NCBI GenBank assembly: GCA_039619475.1 | Contig: CM077115.1 | Span: forward strand, 395,842,557 to 395,906,556 | DNA from: Icerya purchasi | Lineage: Eukaryota > Arthropoda > Insecta > Hemiptera > Monophlebidae | Reading direction: 5' to 3' | Length of the DNA stretch: 64,000 nt | Program-made: the position numbers and the translations under genes | Part shown: positions 12,701 to 24,100 of the stretch, piece after piece | Layout of the letters: every line of letters starts with the position of its first letter | Position numbering within the stretch: position 1 is the stretch's first letter | Notes under the pieces: model-generated | Told to the model about the DNA's origin: nothing | The model's database searches: none | Seen by the model: only the letters and a program-made list of their open reading frames with translations

Positions 12701-14559
12701 AAAAAATCACTCTCGACCGATTACCTAGAATAGTTCTATCTTTCCGAATGGGTATTTTTATAACATACCGCCACGTCGAATCTGGAACTAAGCGGCAAAA
12801 AAAAAAATAATAGACTATATACAATCAAACAAGAGGCAGTTTTGTGTCGTGATTGCGAAAGGTTTTGCCTTGGTGAAATCAAACGGCCCAATATGTTTCA
12901 AGATGTTTCGAATTTTATTTTGCTCGCCTCCGGAGTTACCAAACAATTTCGCTGCTCGATCTAACTTTTAACCTTCTTCGTTTACAGTCTAAGAGAATTC
13001 TTTCAGCATCTCACGTTGAATTAAAACACTATGCGCTAAGCACAGAGTTACATAAATGAAACACGATAAAAATCGACACACATAAAAGACGCGGTTAACT
13101 CGTTCAACAATCACTGCGGCCATTATGGTTACATTTGAACATATACCGTTTCGTTGCGTTCTATTTATGTAATTGAGGTTTTTCAAGTGTTTCTGAGGGA
13201 AAATCTTCCGGCTGTCTGGCAAACTTTCTGTAAAGCTACTCTGATTTCAATGTTATTTTCGGTTTTATAAATAATACATCGGTGTTGTTCACACTGCGTG
13301 ACTACGATGTCGCAAATTACTATATTAAAACACGTGCATGGACCTCATATGCGATTTGTCCGGCTTTCAGAAAATTATGATCATATGAAATTTTTTTTTT
13401 TTTTTTGCTATTTATACATCTTTCAGTATACGATGTAACAAATGTTTGTTCTCGAATATAATGTGCGGTAGTGTGTACATATGATTAGAACTTGCATGTA
13501 AATAATATGATACGCGTAAATGTATCATAGATTCCCTTGAAATGCACAAAAATACGTATTTTTGAAGGCGCTGTATCATTTACCGTGATATAGACGAAAA
13601 AAATAATTTTTAGAACTTTTCGTATAATTTAAGAGATATGTACAAATTACCAAAAACTTTCCATTACTAGTAGGATTTTTTTTTCTTTCTTTTTTTTTTT
13701 TCTTTAAACATCACCCGGAAAACACACATGTTAAAATTTATATATAGTAAGAAAAAGATACTTAATATTATCCTATGAACGAACGTTCTAGGAAAGTGTT
13801 CTAATAAAATGAAACCTTGTAGTTTAGCAAAGGTGTGTATTTATTGGGAAATTTTTATTAATCAAAAGTACACATTTTATTTTGAATAACCAAAAAATAA
13901 TGAGTGAAATTTCAAAGTGCAAATAATACGAGTGCATATAGTCCAATTAAGGATCACTTTTTTTTAAGCCAATTTTTTTTTTAATATCAAACGTGTACTC
14001 GGGCGGAATTTGTCTTCTTAAATCGTTGTGAATTTTTCAAAATTTTCAATTCCAGGGCTTAATTGAAAAAAAAAAAAAAAGTCATATAGTCTATTTTCAA
14101 TCAAAAGATCGGAAATAATTTACTTTTAATGTTTGTATTAGTTCCTATTTATTTCGCTTCGCAAGTATTAATTATATTTGAAAAAAAAAAAACATTCCTA
14201 ATAAAAACATCGAAGTTTTCTACCGTTAAAGTGGTTTCTGTTTCTCGATATGGAATTTCACTATCAAAACGGAAAGAGAAGTAAACGATGTGAACACGCG
14301 CACATGGAATCAATCCGTTTTATTCATCACATATCTTTTCCGGATGGCTAATCGATTTTTCCTCTTCTGTGGACAATCGATTTTTTCCCTTCCTCATTGC
14401 GCAGTCGAAACTACTTCTGGGTTCGCTCGCTTTCAACATCTGCGATCTCGTTAAAGAATCGGAAAACAGCGCGCCCGTTTTTTGATTAAACAATATGGTC
14501 GCGCGATGGGATCGTTCAAAATTGACTCCTATTTCATTCTTGTCTATTGGCGAGAAAGC

Positions 14560-15014
<455 letters not shown>

Positions 15015-15280
15015 TCTCGCAGCAGCTTTAATCGGCTCCTGTCTAGTAGACGCCTAATCGACTCGCAATGGAGGCCATCTGGTCAGTTCCGGAAGGAATT
15101 TCGAGAGAGCTTCCAGTTAGCAGATCATTTAATTCTAGCTTAGGAGAACATTCGGCAGTTCCTAAAGAAAAAACGATTCGACTTTTTTTTGCATACTGTC
15201 TTCCAGGAAATTTAGAGGAAACATTTTAACAAACGATCGCCTTTTCTAACAAACCGATCACTACCGGCTCCTACTACTCC

Positions 15281-15352
15281 TACTATTGCTATTAGAATTA
15301 CTATTGCTGTTAGAATTACTATTGCTATTAGAATTACTGCTACTAGTATTAC
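15281..15352. repeat. 18-bp tandem repeat in the abd-A 3' region
   Basis: Three clear units of TACTATTGCTATTAGAAT (15281-15298, 15299-15316 with one change, 15317-15334), followed by a fourth, degenerate unit at 15335-15352. Confidence 0.92.
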
Positions 15353-15471
15353 TACAATTGTATATTCGGGTTTAATTGTGTCATCGAATTTTCGCCTATT
15401 TATAGATTGTTTCGGCGTTTGATCTCGTTTCACTTCGCTCCTTCTCCTCTTTGACCTTTCTTCCCTTCCTT

Positions 15472-15516
15472 TCTATATAGATATAGATATATAGATATAT
15501 AGATATATAGATATAT
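15472..15516. repeat. (TATAGA)n-type microsatellite
   Basis: Repeats of TATAGATA and related words within the abd-A 3' UTR. Confidence 0.9.
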
Positions 15517-15712
15517 TTAATGTTTTTCGCGCATACTTTCGCTTTGTTCCCTTCATGCGATTATCTCTCCTATTGTAATATTTTCACTGTTTTTTTTTAA
15601 TTATTTTTATTACATTTTTCTCTTTTATTAGTAGCGTTACCCGCTTGTTAAGTAACTTGCTAAAAGTATGTATAAAGCGAACATGTTACGATTTCATTTT
15701 CCCGCTTAATAT

Positions 15713-15740
15713 ACATACATACATGTCTATGTATGTATGT
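15713..15740. repeat. Perfect ACAT/ATGT hairpin
   Basis: (ACAT)3 at 15713-15724 and (ATGT)3 at 15729-15740 form a 12-bp perfect stem with the loop GTCT. It probably arose from a tetranucleotide microsatellite that inverted. Confidence 0.85.
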
Positions 15741-16147
15741 AATATTATACTTATTTCGTTAATCCTCTTTGTTAATTTTTATCTTTATATAATATCTAAT
15801 CGTATTAAATATTAATTTTTAAACATTTCTAACTTAGTACATATACTATGTATGTCTTTTGTAATCAGTATTCGAACGGTCGGTATCTCGTCTAAATTTC
15901 AGTGATGATAGATTTAGTTTCAGTCATCGGTGCATTTGATTTAGAATTCGATATTATGTAATTCGATTTTTTTTTCTTTATATTGTAAGTAATAGCTGAC
16001 GAAGCGACTATTGCGAATAATCCGAGGCGTATTTTTACGTCAGTATGATATTTTTCTCCTCAATGAAAACAACAGATAATTTTTTTAGTCAGGCCTAGTG
16101 TGAAAAAGAAATGCTTAATTCGGTCTAAAAAAATTATCTGATTGTAC

Positions 16148-16171
16148 ATATATATATATATATATATATAA
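16148..16171. repeat. (TA)n microsatellite
   Basis: Short uninterrupted TA tract in the abd-A 3' region. Confidence 0.9.
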
Positions 16172-16377
16172 AACAAAAGAAAAAACATATACAGAGTTGT
16201 TGCTCGATTTGCAAAATACGCAATTAATTTGATAATAATGGCAATAATTTTAAAGATAAAAATAAACAGGTGAATATTTATATCTATTGAACAATTTTAA
16301 TATAAATGAATGAAAAGTAATTTACGAAGAGTGTGGAAAAAACATTAATCTGCATCGGACGACAACTTGATGTTTAA

Positions 16378-16383
16378 AATAAA
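16378..16383 (+). terminator. abd-A: Candidate proximal poly(A) signal of abd-A
   Basis: Canonical AATAAA, 1.36 kb after the stop, followed by a T-rich stretch. An earlier AATAAA lies at 16261-16266. Which site is used cannot be told from sequence alone. Confidence 0.4.
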
Positions 16384-18336
16384 TTAAGTGATTTTTAACG
16401 ATGCAGGGATTTTTGATTTTTATTTCCGCTTTTCTACGGATTCGAAAAAATCGTAAACCGCGATTTAATCAATGAACAGAGATGAATATAAGCTACAAAG
16501 CATTCTCACTCGGTATAAAATATATATTTTATATCGAAACTTTAAAGTCGCTACATACTTTCATTTTCAGAATTGTTTATAATTAATATTTATTTCATTT
16601 CTTCGCCTCATTTTACCCATAAATATGCTCTTGAAGAATTCGATTATTTTGGCCGAATCTTCTTCTCCGCTACCATCGGACTTGAGATTCTCACAGGATT
16701 ATTTCTAATAAACGTATTTGCCCAATTTAGTACAACGAATTTCTCACCATTTAATCAGATTTAGTCTGTTTAAAAAAGGTTACATCTAGTCAAAATTCGC
16801 TGTATATGTATATACATATATGTATCTATCTATATATCGGATAATAATTTTAAAAGGAAGGTATTTCCAATAAATCTTTTTAGGGAATTCTTTTCAATAA
16901 AAACACACTCCGGTTATAGTAGATTTAAGTAGAACAGTAATACGCCTGTAGTCTGTGTTTCGGTTTATTTCAGTTGTGTGACTTGAACTCCAATGAGACT
17001 GGGACGATTTCTTAAAAAAAAATAGCATCGCAAACATTTCAGCACACTTATAAGCCCGTTCATATCTGCCGACCAAATAACTCTAATTACGACCATCAGA
17101 AAAGTTCCTTCATATCGCTTGACGCAGTTCTCATATAGACACTATCCGATTTCACATATTTCCGTTTCTGTCCGTTCACCACATAGACTCATTCGCAATT
17201 TCATGATTTTCTACTCCTGTTGTAGAAACTTTATGCTGCTTGTTGCAAATTTTAGTAAAAATTTTAACAAAAACGATATAAGCAACAAACAGTTATAATT
17301 TTCGATCATTTCATTTGCAATACTGTCGAAAAAAATGCTGACCAAGATGGTTAAATTTTTGAAATATTAATTTATTTAACGATTGATCCCTTATTTTATG
17401 AAATCGCTACGCATTAACTCTACTACCTTACGTTTTGGTTTTTCGCTGTCTTCCTCTCCCAATTGCTCTCTTCACAGTTTTCTATCACTGGTCGCCCTAT
17501 ATGTGATGCAAATTACATCTTCTTTGAATGCTTCGCAATGATCACTCTATTCCGTACCCTAAAATCTCAACACTGGATCTTCCTGCTCCTTATAATTCTT
17601 CCTTTATCCTTCCCATCTCCAGTTGTAATCCCTGTACTTCAATCTTTCCTATTCTCACTCCCTAATTGTCTCTCGATTTGACCCCTTATTTCAGCTATCC
17701 TAGTTAAAGACGCTGGCGGCCAAAAAAACAAAAAAATGAAAAAACAAAAAAACAAAAAAACAAAAAAAAACTCTATACTACACTACCCCCCGTAGAATCT
17801 CGAAGTTGGCTTTTGTAAAAATGCGCGCCTACAGGAATGACGCTTAAGTAACGTCGCCCCTTTTGTTTAAAAAGTTATAAAACAACGTACTTCTTATACA
17901 ATTTTACTTTTTTTTTTAAATTGCGAGTACATAAATGTTCACTGTCTCAAGTTACTTCGTCGCTATGCCTTAATCTTTTTCTGTTTTTTTTTTTTTTTTT
18001 TTTTTTAACTAAACATCTTATTCAGGATATTCTTTGCCTATACATTATTGTAATGAGTAGGCGTATTTACTTCAGCGTATAAATTTTTAAACTCATTTTA
18101 CGAGTCGAAATGAAATAATAGTACGCATATTATTTGTATATATTTTTTTCTCCCTAGGCTGCCTTTTTAAATCATTTGGTCCGGTAATATTTAAATAATC
18201 AAGCGACGAACAACAAGGTGCTAACTCTTTCGTACATTACTAATACGTACGATATAAGGCAGAATCTATATGGATTTTTTGCTTTTGAGAATTTTGTGCT
18301 AAGTATTTTCTAAAAAATTATAAATATAATAACGAA

Positions 18337-18391
18337 AATGAATCATTTCGGGAATACTCCCAGTAGTATTCTCGAAATGATTCATTTCTGT
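18337..18391. ncRNA. Short perfect hairpin, candidate structured RNA
   Basis: The left arm (GAATCATTTCGGGAATACT) and right arm (AGTATTCTCGAAATGATTC) pair over about 26 bases with one G:T position and a loop of only a few bases. The loop is shorter than in typical microRNA precursors. It may be a small palindromic repeat rather than an RNA gene. Confidence 0.3.
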
Positions 18392-19392
18392 TATTCTGTT
18401 TTTGCGATTCTGTTGTTTTTTCAACTATTTAACAAACAGAATGTGTATTCTTTGTTTACTGAAAATGTTAGTACACTAAATCACGGTCTCGCGTACTTAA
18501 ACTTAAATCTGCTACCGGGGGGTTAACACGGTCCTTGGTCTAATAAAAATTTCTGTCGAAAAAGAAAAAGAAAAAAAAAAAACAATTTCTACGATCGAAA
18601 TCTAAAAGTAAGATTTCTATCTGTAAAATTAAAAAACTTCCTCGTATCATTTTGAATCAGGAAAATTGTTTTTACTAAAATATTTTCTGTTTCTCGTCCG
18701 ATTTTTCTTCTTAAATTTTAGACGATATGGATATTTCTAATCTCATTCACCTTCTTCGTCTATCTTCCCTTCTTTTTTTCGAAGTTATTTTCGTTATCGT
18801 TAGTATACAGAATTTTATTAATGTTATTTTGTACTTTGTAGTAATTAGTGCTTATTTCGTAAGTATTACTGTTCTGTTTGATGTATCTTTTTGCTTAATG
18901 TGCGTGTGTTCGAAACATTTACGACGTTTATTTTTTCCGATAAAAAATTCGTTTATCGTTGTATTTTTAAAACGCCCGTTGTTACTAAAATTTGTGTTGT
19001 CCTAGTTTCTTAAGTAAATACGATTTTTTTTTTGATTTTTTTTTTGATTTTTTATTTTTTTTTTCCAGTTTAAGAGTTTTTATAAATTTATAAGGTATCC
19101 AAGAATATATAAAATCAGTCACGGAAGAAGAAATCCCGAACTGAACAAGCAGGCCGCTAAAGTGCAATCAACGATGCTGTCCTTACTTGAAATAACGGAT
19201 CGAGTTATTAATATTGTTACTGCGTTATTGTTACTAATTCGAATTTTTGTTTTGTTCTATGAACGATTGTTGCTTCTTTCTCTGTTTTCGATTTCCAATG
19301 TTCACATGTTTTTTTTTTTTTCTTGCATGCCTCTTTTTCGCGATTCTGTTAAGTTTGGCAGTGTACTCGAGTTTTTGATTTTTTGTTGGAAT

Positions 19393-19470
19393 ACTATTAT
19401 TACTATTATTAATATTTTTATTACTATTATTATTATTATTGTTATTATTATTATTATTATTATTTATTAT

Positions 19471-19506
<36 letters not shown>
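19393..19506. repeat. Imperfect (ATT)n microsatellite
   Basis: Mostly ATT or TTAT units with several interruptions. The poly-Ile open frame across it is an artefact. Confidence 0.93.
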
Positions 19507-21553
19507 GTGGAGTTCATGTCGTTTCCCTGAAAAACATGAATTTCCTTTTGTAGTGGAATTTTTTACCTGTTTTTCCGAAAGAATTCTCGGTTTTTAAACA
19601 GAAATTGTAAACAAATTTCTTCTACACCGAGCGACAATTTTATTTACGATATTTAACCACAATTAAATATACAATAACAACGATAAGAATAATAAAGAAC
19701 TATTGCAATTCGTCGGTTAGGTGTAGCTTTCCTACTAAAATTTGTTAAACGATTTACAAAGTGCATTTTTTATTATTTTTTTTTTTTTTTTTTTGATATT
19801 ATTAGCGAAACATTTTAAAATACGCCCGGAATTAAAGAGTTCCTTCGAAAAGATACTATTTTTATCTATTTAAGTTTGTATTAAATAATTCCTTTTTTTT
19901 TATGAAAAAGAAAAAATCAAAAATAATATTAAGTACATTTTAAGGTTTTTTCAAACGTTAAAATTGACATTCCGTACAACGTGGTATCGAAATGCATCAA
20001 ATCCACCGAAAGGTCTTGAGAATTACATTTTCCTTCCTTTTCCTTGAGAGTCTCATTATTCTAAAAGTAATTAAAATAACGAAATATCATTAAAAAAATA
20101 ACCGCGAATTATCTCGAAAATTAAATTTTCCATTCACAAACCCCCACGCCCTGACACAAGGGTACAGGACTTCTTCATCATTTTTTTTTTTTTTTTTTTT
20201 TTTATGCACTACAAAAACCGCTCGAACATATTATTGTATAAATTATCATTTAACGACCGAATTAATCAGTATTAGGTCCGTTACCAATAAGGAATATGAG
20301 ATGCGTTCTTTTGCACTATAGCCGAACTAGGAATTATTGAACTATTGTTTATTTTTTATAATCGTTGTTTAATGTTAAAAATACGTGTAAATGTAATGAA
20401 ATTTGCCTTTATTCGATGTTAAAGTTTTTGTGTATTATCAGTTTCATTTTTTTTTTTTTTTTTTTTGTTACGTTTTTCTTATTATTACATAAAAATTCGT
20501 AATTTTTAACATTTATCCCCATTTCGGTGTAATTTTGTAAACAATACCAATAATTGATAAATTAAAACGAGTAAAACGTAAAAAGTGGATAAAACATAAA
20601 ACGAATGAAACCATTAAACGAGTAAAGAATAAACGGATAATGTTAGTCGGAATAAGTAAATCTGAATAACATAAAACTCATCCAAATATTTAAAATATTT
20701 TTATTAAAAAGCACCGTGAAATATGTGTGAGGTGTGTTCTTTAAAAGAACTCGCTCGGCTGGCGATCTGAGTGAGGAATTTTATTTTTCCCCATTCGCCT
20801 CTTCCGTTGATTTCGATACCATTTCTTTGACGGGTGAGACGTTATGTTTAAATATACCCTAATCGATTTACTACCGAAACTACATAATAAAATACTTTCT
20901 TTTATCACAAGAGACATTATTATTCATCTATATATTAATCCAAAAAGTCCGTTGTTTTCTACGTAGAAATCCAAAAAAAATTCAACACCGTAAAAGAGGG
21001 GGCGTTCTAACGAACCGCTCACGCAGATGGCCACATTGTTTGCAAAATATCAGGTACACAGCCCGCTGTCTTCGACTTGTTCTAAATTTCCGATCATCCG
21101 GAACTTCAATTTCGGGAACTCCAACATACTCCGGATTTGAGGGGAACACCGCTTATTAAACTAGTTGATGTACGTTTTATATTATCTGAAGTGATCTCGT
21201 GTTGAAATTTAAAAAAAAAAAATTAAATTATTCAAAATGCCGCACAACTAACTTTGTTTTAATATATATTTCGAGACATGCGTTTTCTAGGCAAACTTAT
21301 TAAAAAGTGAAAAATTTTTAATTAGGCTAGTTCGAACGTGCATCAAAAGTTGCTACGAATTAATTCCACAAGTTTTCTAGGTAAACTTCCATAATCAGAT
21401 TTGCGTAAAAATAAATTATTATACAAATGAAAATAAACTTTTAACGCGTGTCGGCCTTAGTTTCTAATAGCGTTATATCATCACAAGAAGTGATTAAAAT
21501 CTTTACAAAATGAACCTTAAAAGAATCGCTTATCTTTTTTTTCGCATAAATAT

Positions 21554-21618
21554 ATAATAATAATTATTATAATAATAACAATAACAATAATAATAATAAT
21601 AATGATGATAATAATAAA
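21554..21618. repeat. (ATAA)/(ATA)n microsatellite
   Basis: AATAATAAT and AATAACAAT-type units. No coding content. Confidence 0.85.
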
Positions 21619-22613
21619 ACAACGGTAAAGGTATTATTATAAGTGTAGCAAAAAATATTGTAAAATTGAACGATGAATCGACAGACTTAGAAAGGGTCGA
21701 TATGAGAACACAGTAGTCGATGATGACCTGAGGCACGCGAGCAGTGATCGAAATTTCATTTTCCCTCATTTAATTTACAAACCTTTCATACTAAAATAGA
21801 ATGGCTTAGCAATAATAGGTCATTTCTTCTGTAACTGTTCCAAAAGTCGACAAATTCTAAACTATTTTTTCGATGCTTTTGTAAGTGCCACTTAGTTTTC
21901 CGAAATTTTCTGGAAAAACTCTGAAAAATCTAACGAATGCATCACTGCATGCAAGTTTAGCATTAAAGTCTGTTGGTTTCTTTAATTAGTACGACCAGTT
22001 GCGACAGTCAGTTGTGGCTGCCCCCAAATTAGATTCTCATCAGCGTTGAATACATTATTCGTTTTCTTAATTTCGAAAATAATAATAGCCGCGTTCTGCG
22101 TAATTCTCGGAAAAAATAATACAAAAAATAAGACAACTTTTTCTGAAGGCATTTTGATTTTTAATTTTGAATTCGCTTATTAACCGGGGGGGGGGGCGAC
22201 CTTTTAAATTCATTATAAGAAGTGGCTCCATTCACGCCGCGAATTTTCAATTCGATATGCGCCGCTGAAAAAAACTGCTCGTATGTAAGCAGAAATATTT
22301 TGAAGGATTTTCCTCCTTCAACTATACGGTCGAGATAGAGTTAGACATCATTTTTTTTTTTTCTCCAAAAATGCATTTAATTCGATTTTAATTTTTAATT
22401 ATTTTTGTTTTTCTTTCTTACGAAATTCGTAAAGTAGCATAAAAGAGAAATTCATAATGATAACGCTCAGTAATAGCGATAAAAATTGTAATATAAACGT
22501 ACATTTAAAGAGTATTTTTATTTGTGTAAGCTGGATGGAGAATTAATAAAATTACACCGCGAAGTTGGAAGCTACTTCGGGACGGAGAGTAAATTACAAA
22601 CAATTCGATTCTT

Positions 22614-22621
22614 ATACGTAA
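22614..22621 (+). promoter_or_regulatory. miR-iab-8-5p seed match 1 (ATACGTAA)
   Basis: ATACGTAA is the 8-mer target of the miR-iab-8-5p seed (UACGUAU with U at position 1), as I recall that microRNA. It is functional only if this part is transcribed in abd-A mRNA. Confidence 0.4.
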
Positions 22622-22627
22622 TGTTTA

Positions 22628-22635
22628 ATACGTAA
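22628..22635 (+). promoter_or_regulatory. miR-iab-8-5p seed match 2 (ATACGTAA)
   Basis: Second identical 8-mer, starting 14 bases after the start of the first. This spacing is within the range where microRNA sites can act together. Confidence 0.4.
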
Positions 22636-22679
22636 ACATATTTTCTAGATTAATCGATTAATAATGTGTACACACATAT

Positions 22680-22687
22680 ATACGTAA
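22680..22687 (+). promoter_or_regulatory. miR-iab-8-5p seed match 3 (ATACGTAA)
   Basis: Third identical 8-mer, starting 52 bases after the second. Weaker TACGTA hexamers occur at about 20961 and 22992, and a 7-mer ATACGTA at 18243-18249. Confidence 0.4.
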
Positions 22688-23602
22688 TTAGTTTGTGACG
22701 ACATAAGTATAGACGAATCAATTTTTAAACGAAGAATGACAACGACCATTTTGTACCTATTTTTATTTATTTTCTTTCTTTCTTTTTTTTTTCTTTTTCT
22801 TTCCATTATTCCATTTCTTCTTGGTTTTTTAACGCCAAGAAACTGTAGTCATAAATGAAAATTTGTACATTTTTTCCGGTAAATATCGGTTTATTATAGC
22901 GAATAGTATTTATAAAACGTTAACTACTTTGCCGCTTTCTTCCGGAAATTTTAAGTCTTACAGCTAACAGTTATATAAATATAATTTATATTTTACGTAG
23001 TTATATGTTTAGTTAGGCGCTATACATATAAGTTTATATGTATGTGTGAGTATAAAATAATATATTAAATTTATTTGTAATAGCTAATTTTATTTCCTCT
23101 CAAAGTATGAAAGCATTATACTCGTATTTTTCGAAAATTCGAAAGGTTTCTCCGACTCGAGTTTTCGACGGTTTTTAGTGTTTATTAATTTCCGAGTTTA
23201 AATATTAGCGCGCGCACACACACACATAAAAACCTAATTCATTATGTAAGCACTTACCATTTAAAATATTTTAAATGTAAAACGTGCGAATTGTACGAAT
23301 CAGAAATTTCCCAGATTCTTAAAAAATCGGCAGCTCGTTCTAACAGTTTACTATATTGTATTACAGCTGTATACTCATCGCCAATGAACTAAACCACTCC
23401 AACAAATATGTCACGTTCTCCGGTTTTTTTTTCTTATTTTCTTAATTATAATTAATATACTACTGGAATTTTCCAGAAGCAATAAACGAAAATCGCTATT
23501 TTATTTGAAGAGCAATAGGATGATCTCAGTAAAGCTCGTATATTTAGGGGTAGGTGATTGAAAACGCGTACATTATACTTTAGTGTCAATTACGCATTTT
23601 AC

Positions 23603-23605
<3 letters not shown>

Positions 23606-23678
<73 letters not shown>
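23606..23678. repeat. (TA)n microsatellite, about 36 units
   Basis: Uninterrupted TA array, followed by TGTACACGCGC. The Tyr-Ile open frame across it is an artefact. Confidence 0.97.
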
Positions 23679-23684
<6 letters not shown>

Positions 23685-23889
23685 GCGCCACAAGTAATAT
23701 AAAAAAAAACGTTAAGAAAAAGCGTTACAAAAATTTGTTACGGAAAACGTTATGAAGTATGTAACTTGAAAGTTATGCACGTTATCCAAATCACGTGAAA
23801 AAAACAAATCAGTTTTTTTTTCTTTTTAAAATAATAACATAGTCAATGAAAATCTTCTATTCTTTAAATATTATAGAAGAACTATCATC

Positions 23890-24000
23890 TGCAGGTTTAG
23901 GGGAGATTCCCACGGTGAGGTCCGAAGGATCACGTTTATATTTATATATGGGTGTCAGTTAACGACACTGACATCGGGGGGACCTCTGTCAACTGAAATT
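23890..24000. other. GC-rich structured islet
   Basis: An abrupt GC-rich stretch in AT-rich surroundings. Two nested stems are visible: AGGTCC (23918-23923) with GGACCT (23980-23985), enclosing TGTCAGT (23953-23959) with ACTGACA (23967-23973). A G6 run sits between them. It could be a small element end, a structured RNA segment or a regulatory site; I cannot choose. Confidence 0.35.
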
Positions 24001-24100
24001 GTTATTTACTTGCTCTTGCAATCGTGTAAATAGAACGATATTCATTTAAAAAATGTTTAAACAGTCTAGCACATTTTCGTATTGCAAAAGTATGCCCAAG

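Larger units (their letters stand above)
15015..16400 (+). other. abd-A: abd-A proximal 3' UTR
   Basis: T-rich non-coding sequence directly after the abd-A stop. It contains an 18-bp tandem repeat (15281-15352), a TATAGA-type array (15472-15516), a 12-bp-arm hairpin (15713-15740) and a (TA)n tract (16148-16171). AATAAA poly(A) signals lie at 16261-16266 and 16378-16383; the second is followed by a T-rich stretch suited to cleavage. Hox genes often use several poly(A) sites, so this may be only the short form. Confidence 0.6.
16401..24100 (+). other. Downstream of abd-A: possible extended 3' UTR, no gene seen
   Basis: A 7.7-kb AT-rich stretch with long T runs on the + strand and no supportable reading frame. 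It holds a short perfect hairpin (18337-18391), an (ATT)n region (19393-19506), an (ATAA)n region (21554-21618), a (TA)n array (23606-23678), three clustered miR-iab-8-5p seed matches (22614-22687) and a GC-rich islet (23890-24000). No transposable element was recognised. A distal 3' UTR isoform of abd-A would explain the T-richness, the microRNA sites and the lack of elements; AATAAA at 23481-23486 or 24247-24252 could end it. This extension is inference. Confidence 0.4.

Noticed and set aside
13422..13432. TTCAGTATACG resembles the middle of miR-iab-4-3p, suggesting an iab-4 hairpin
   Set aside because: No complementary 5' arm (ACGTATACTGAA-like) lies within hairpin distance; upstream is a poly(T) run. 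The iab-4 locus is also expected between abd-A and Abd-B, upstream of abd-A, not inside this intron.
13547..13564. 18-bp perfect palindrome CAAAAATACGTATTTTTG
   Set aside because: Short and AT-rich; such palindromes are expected by chance in a sequence of this composition and length.
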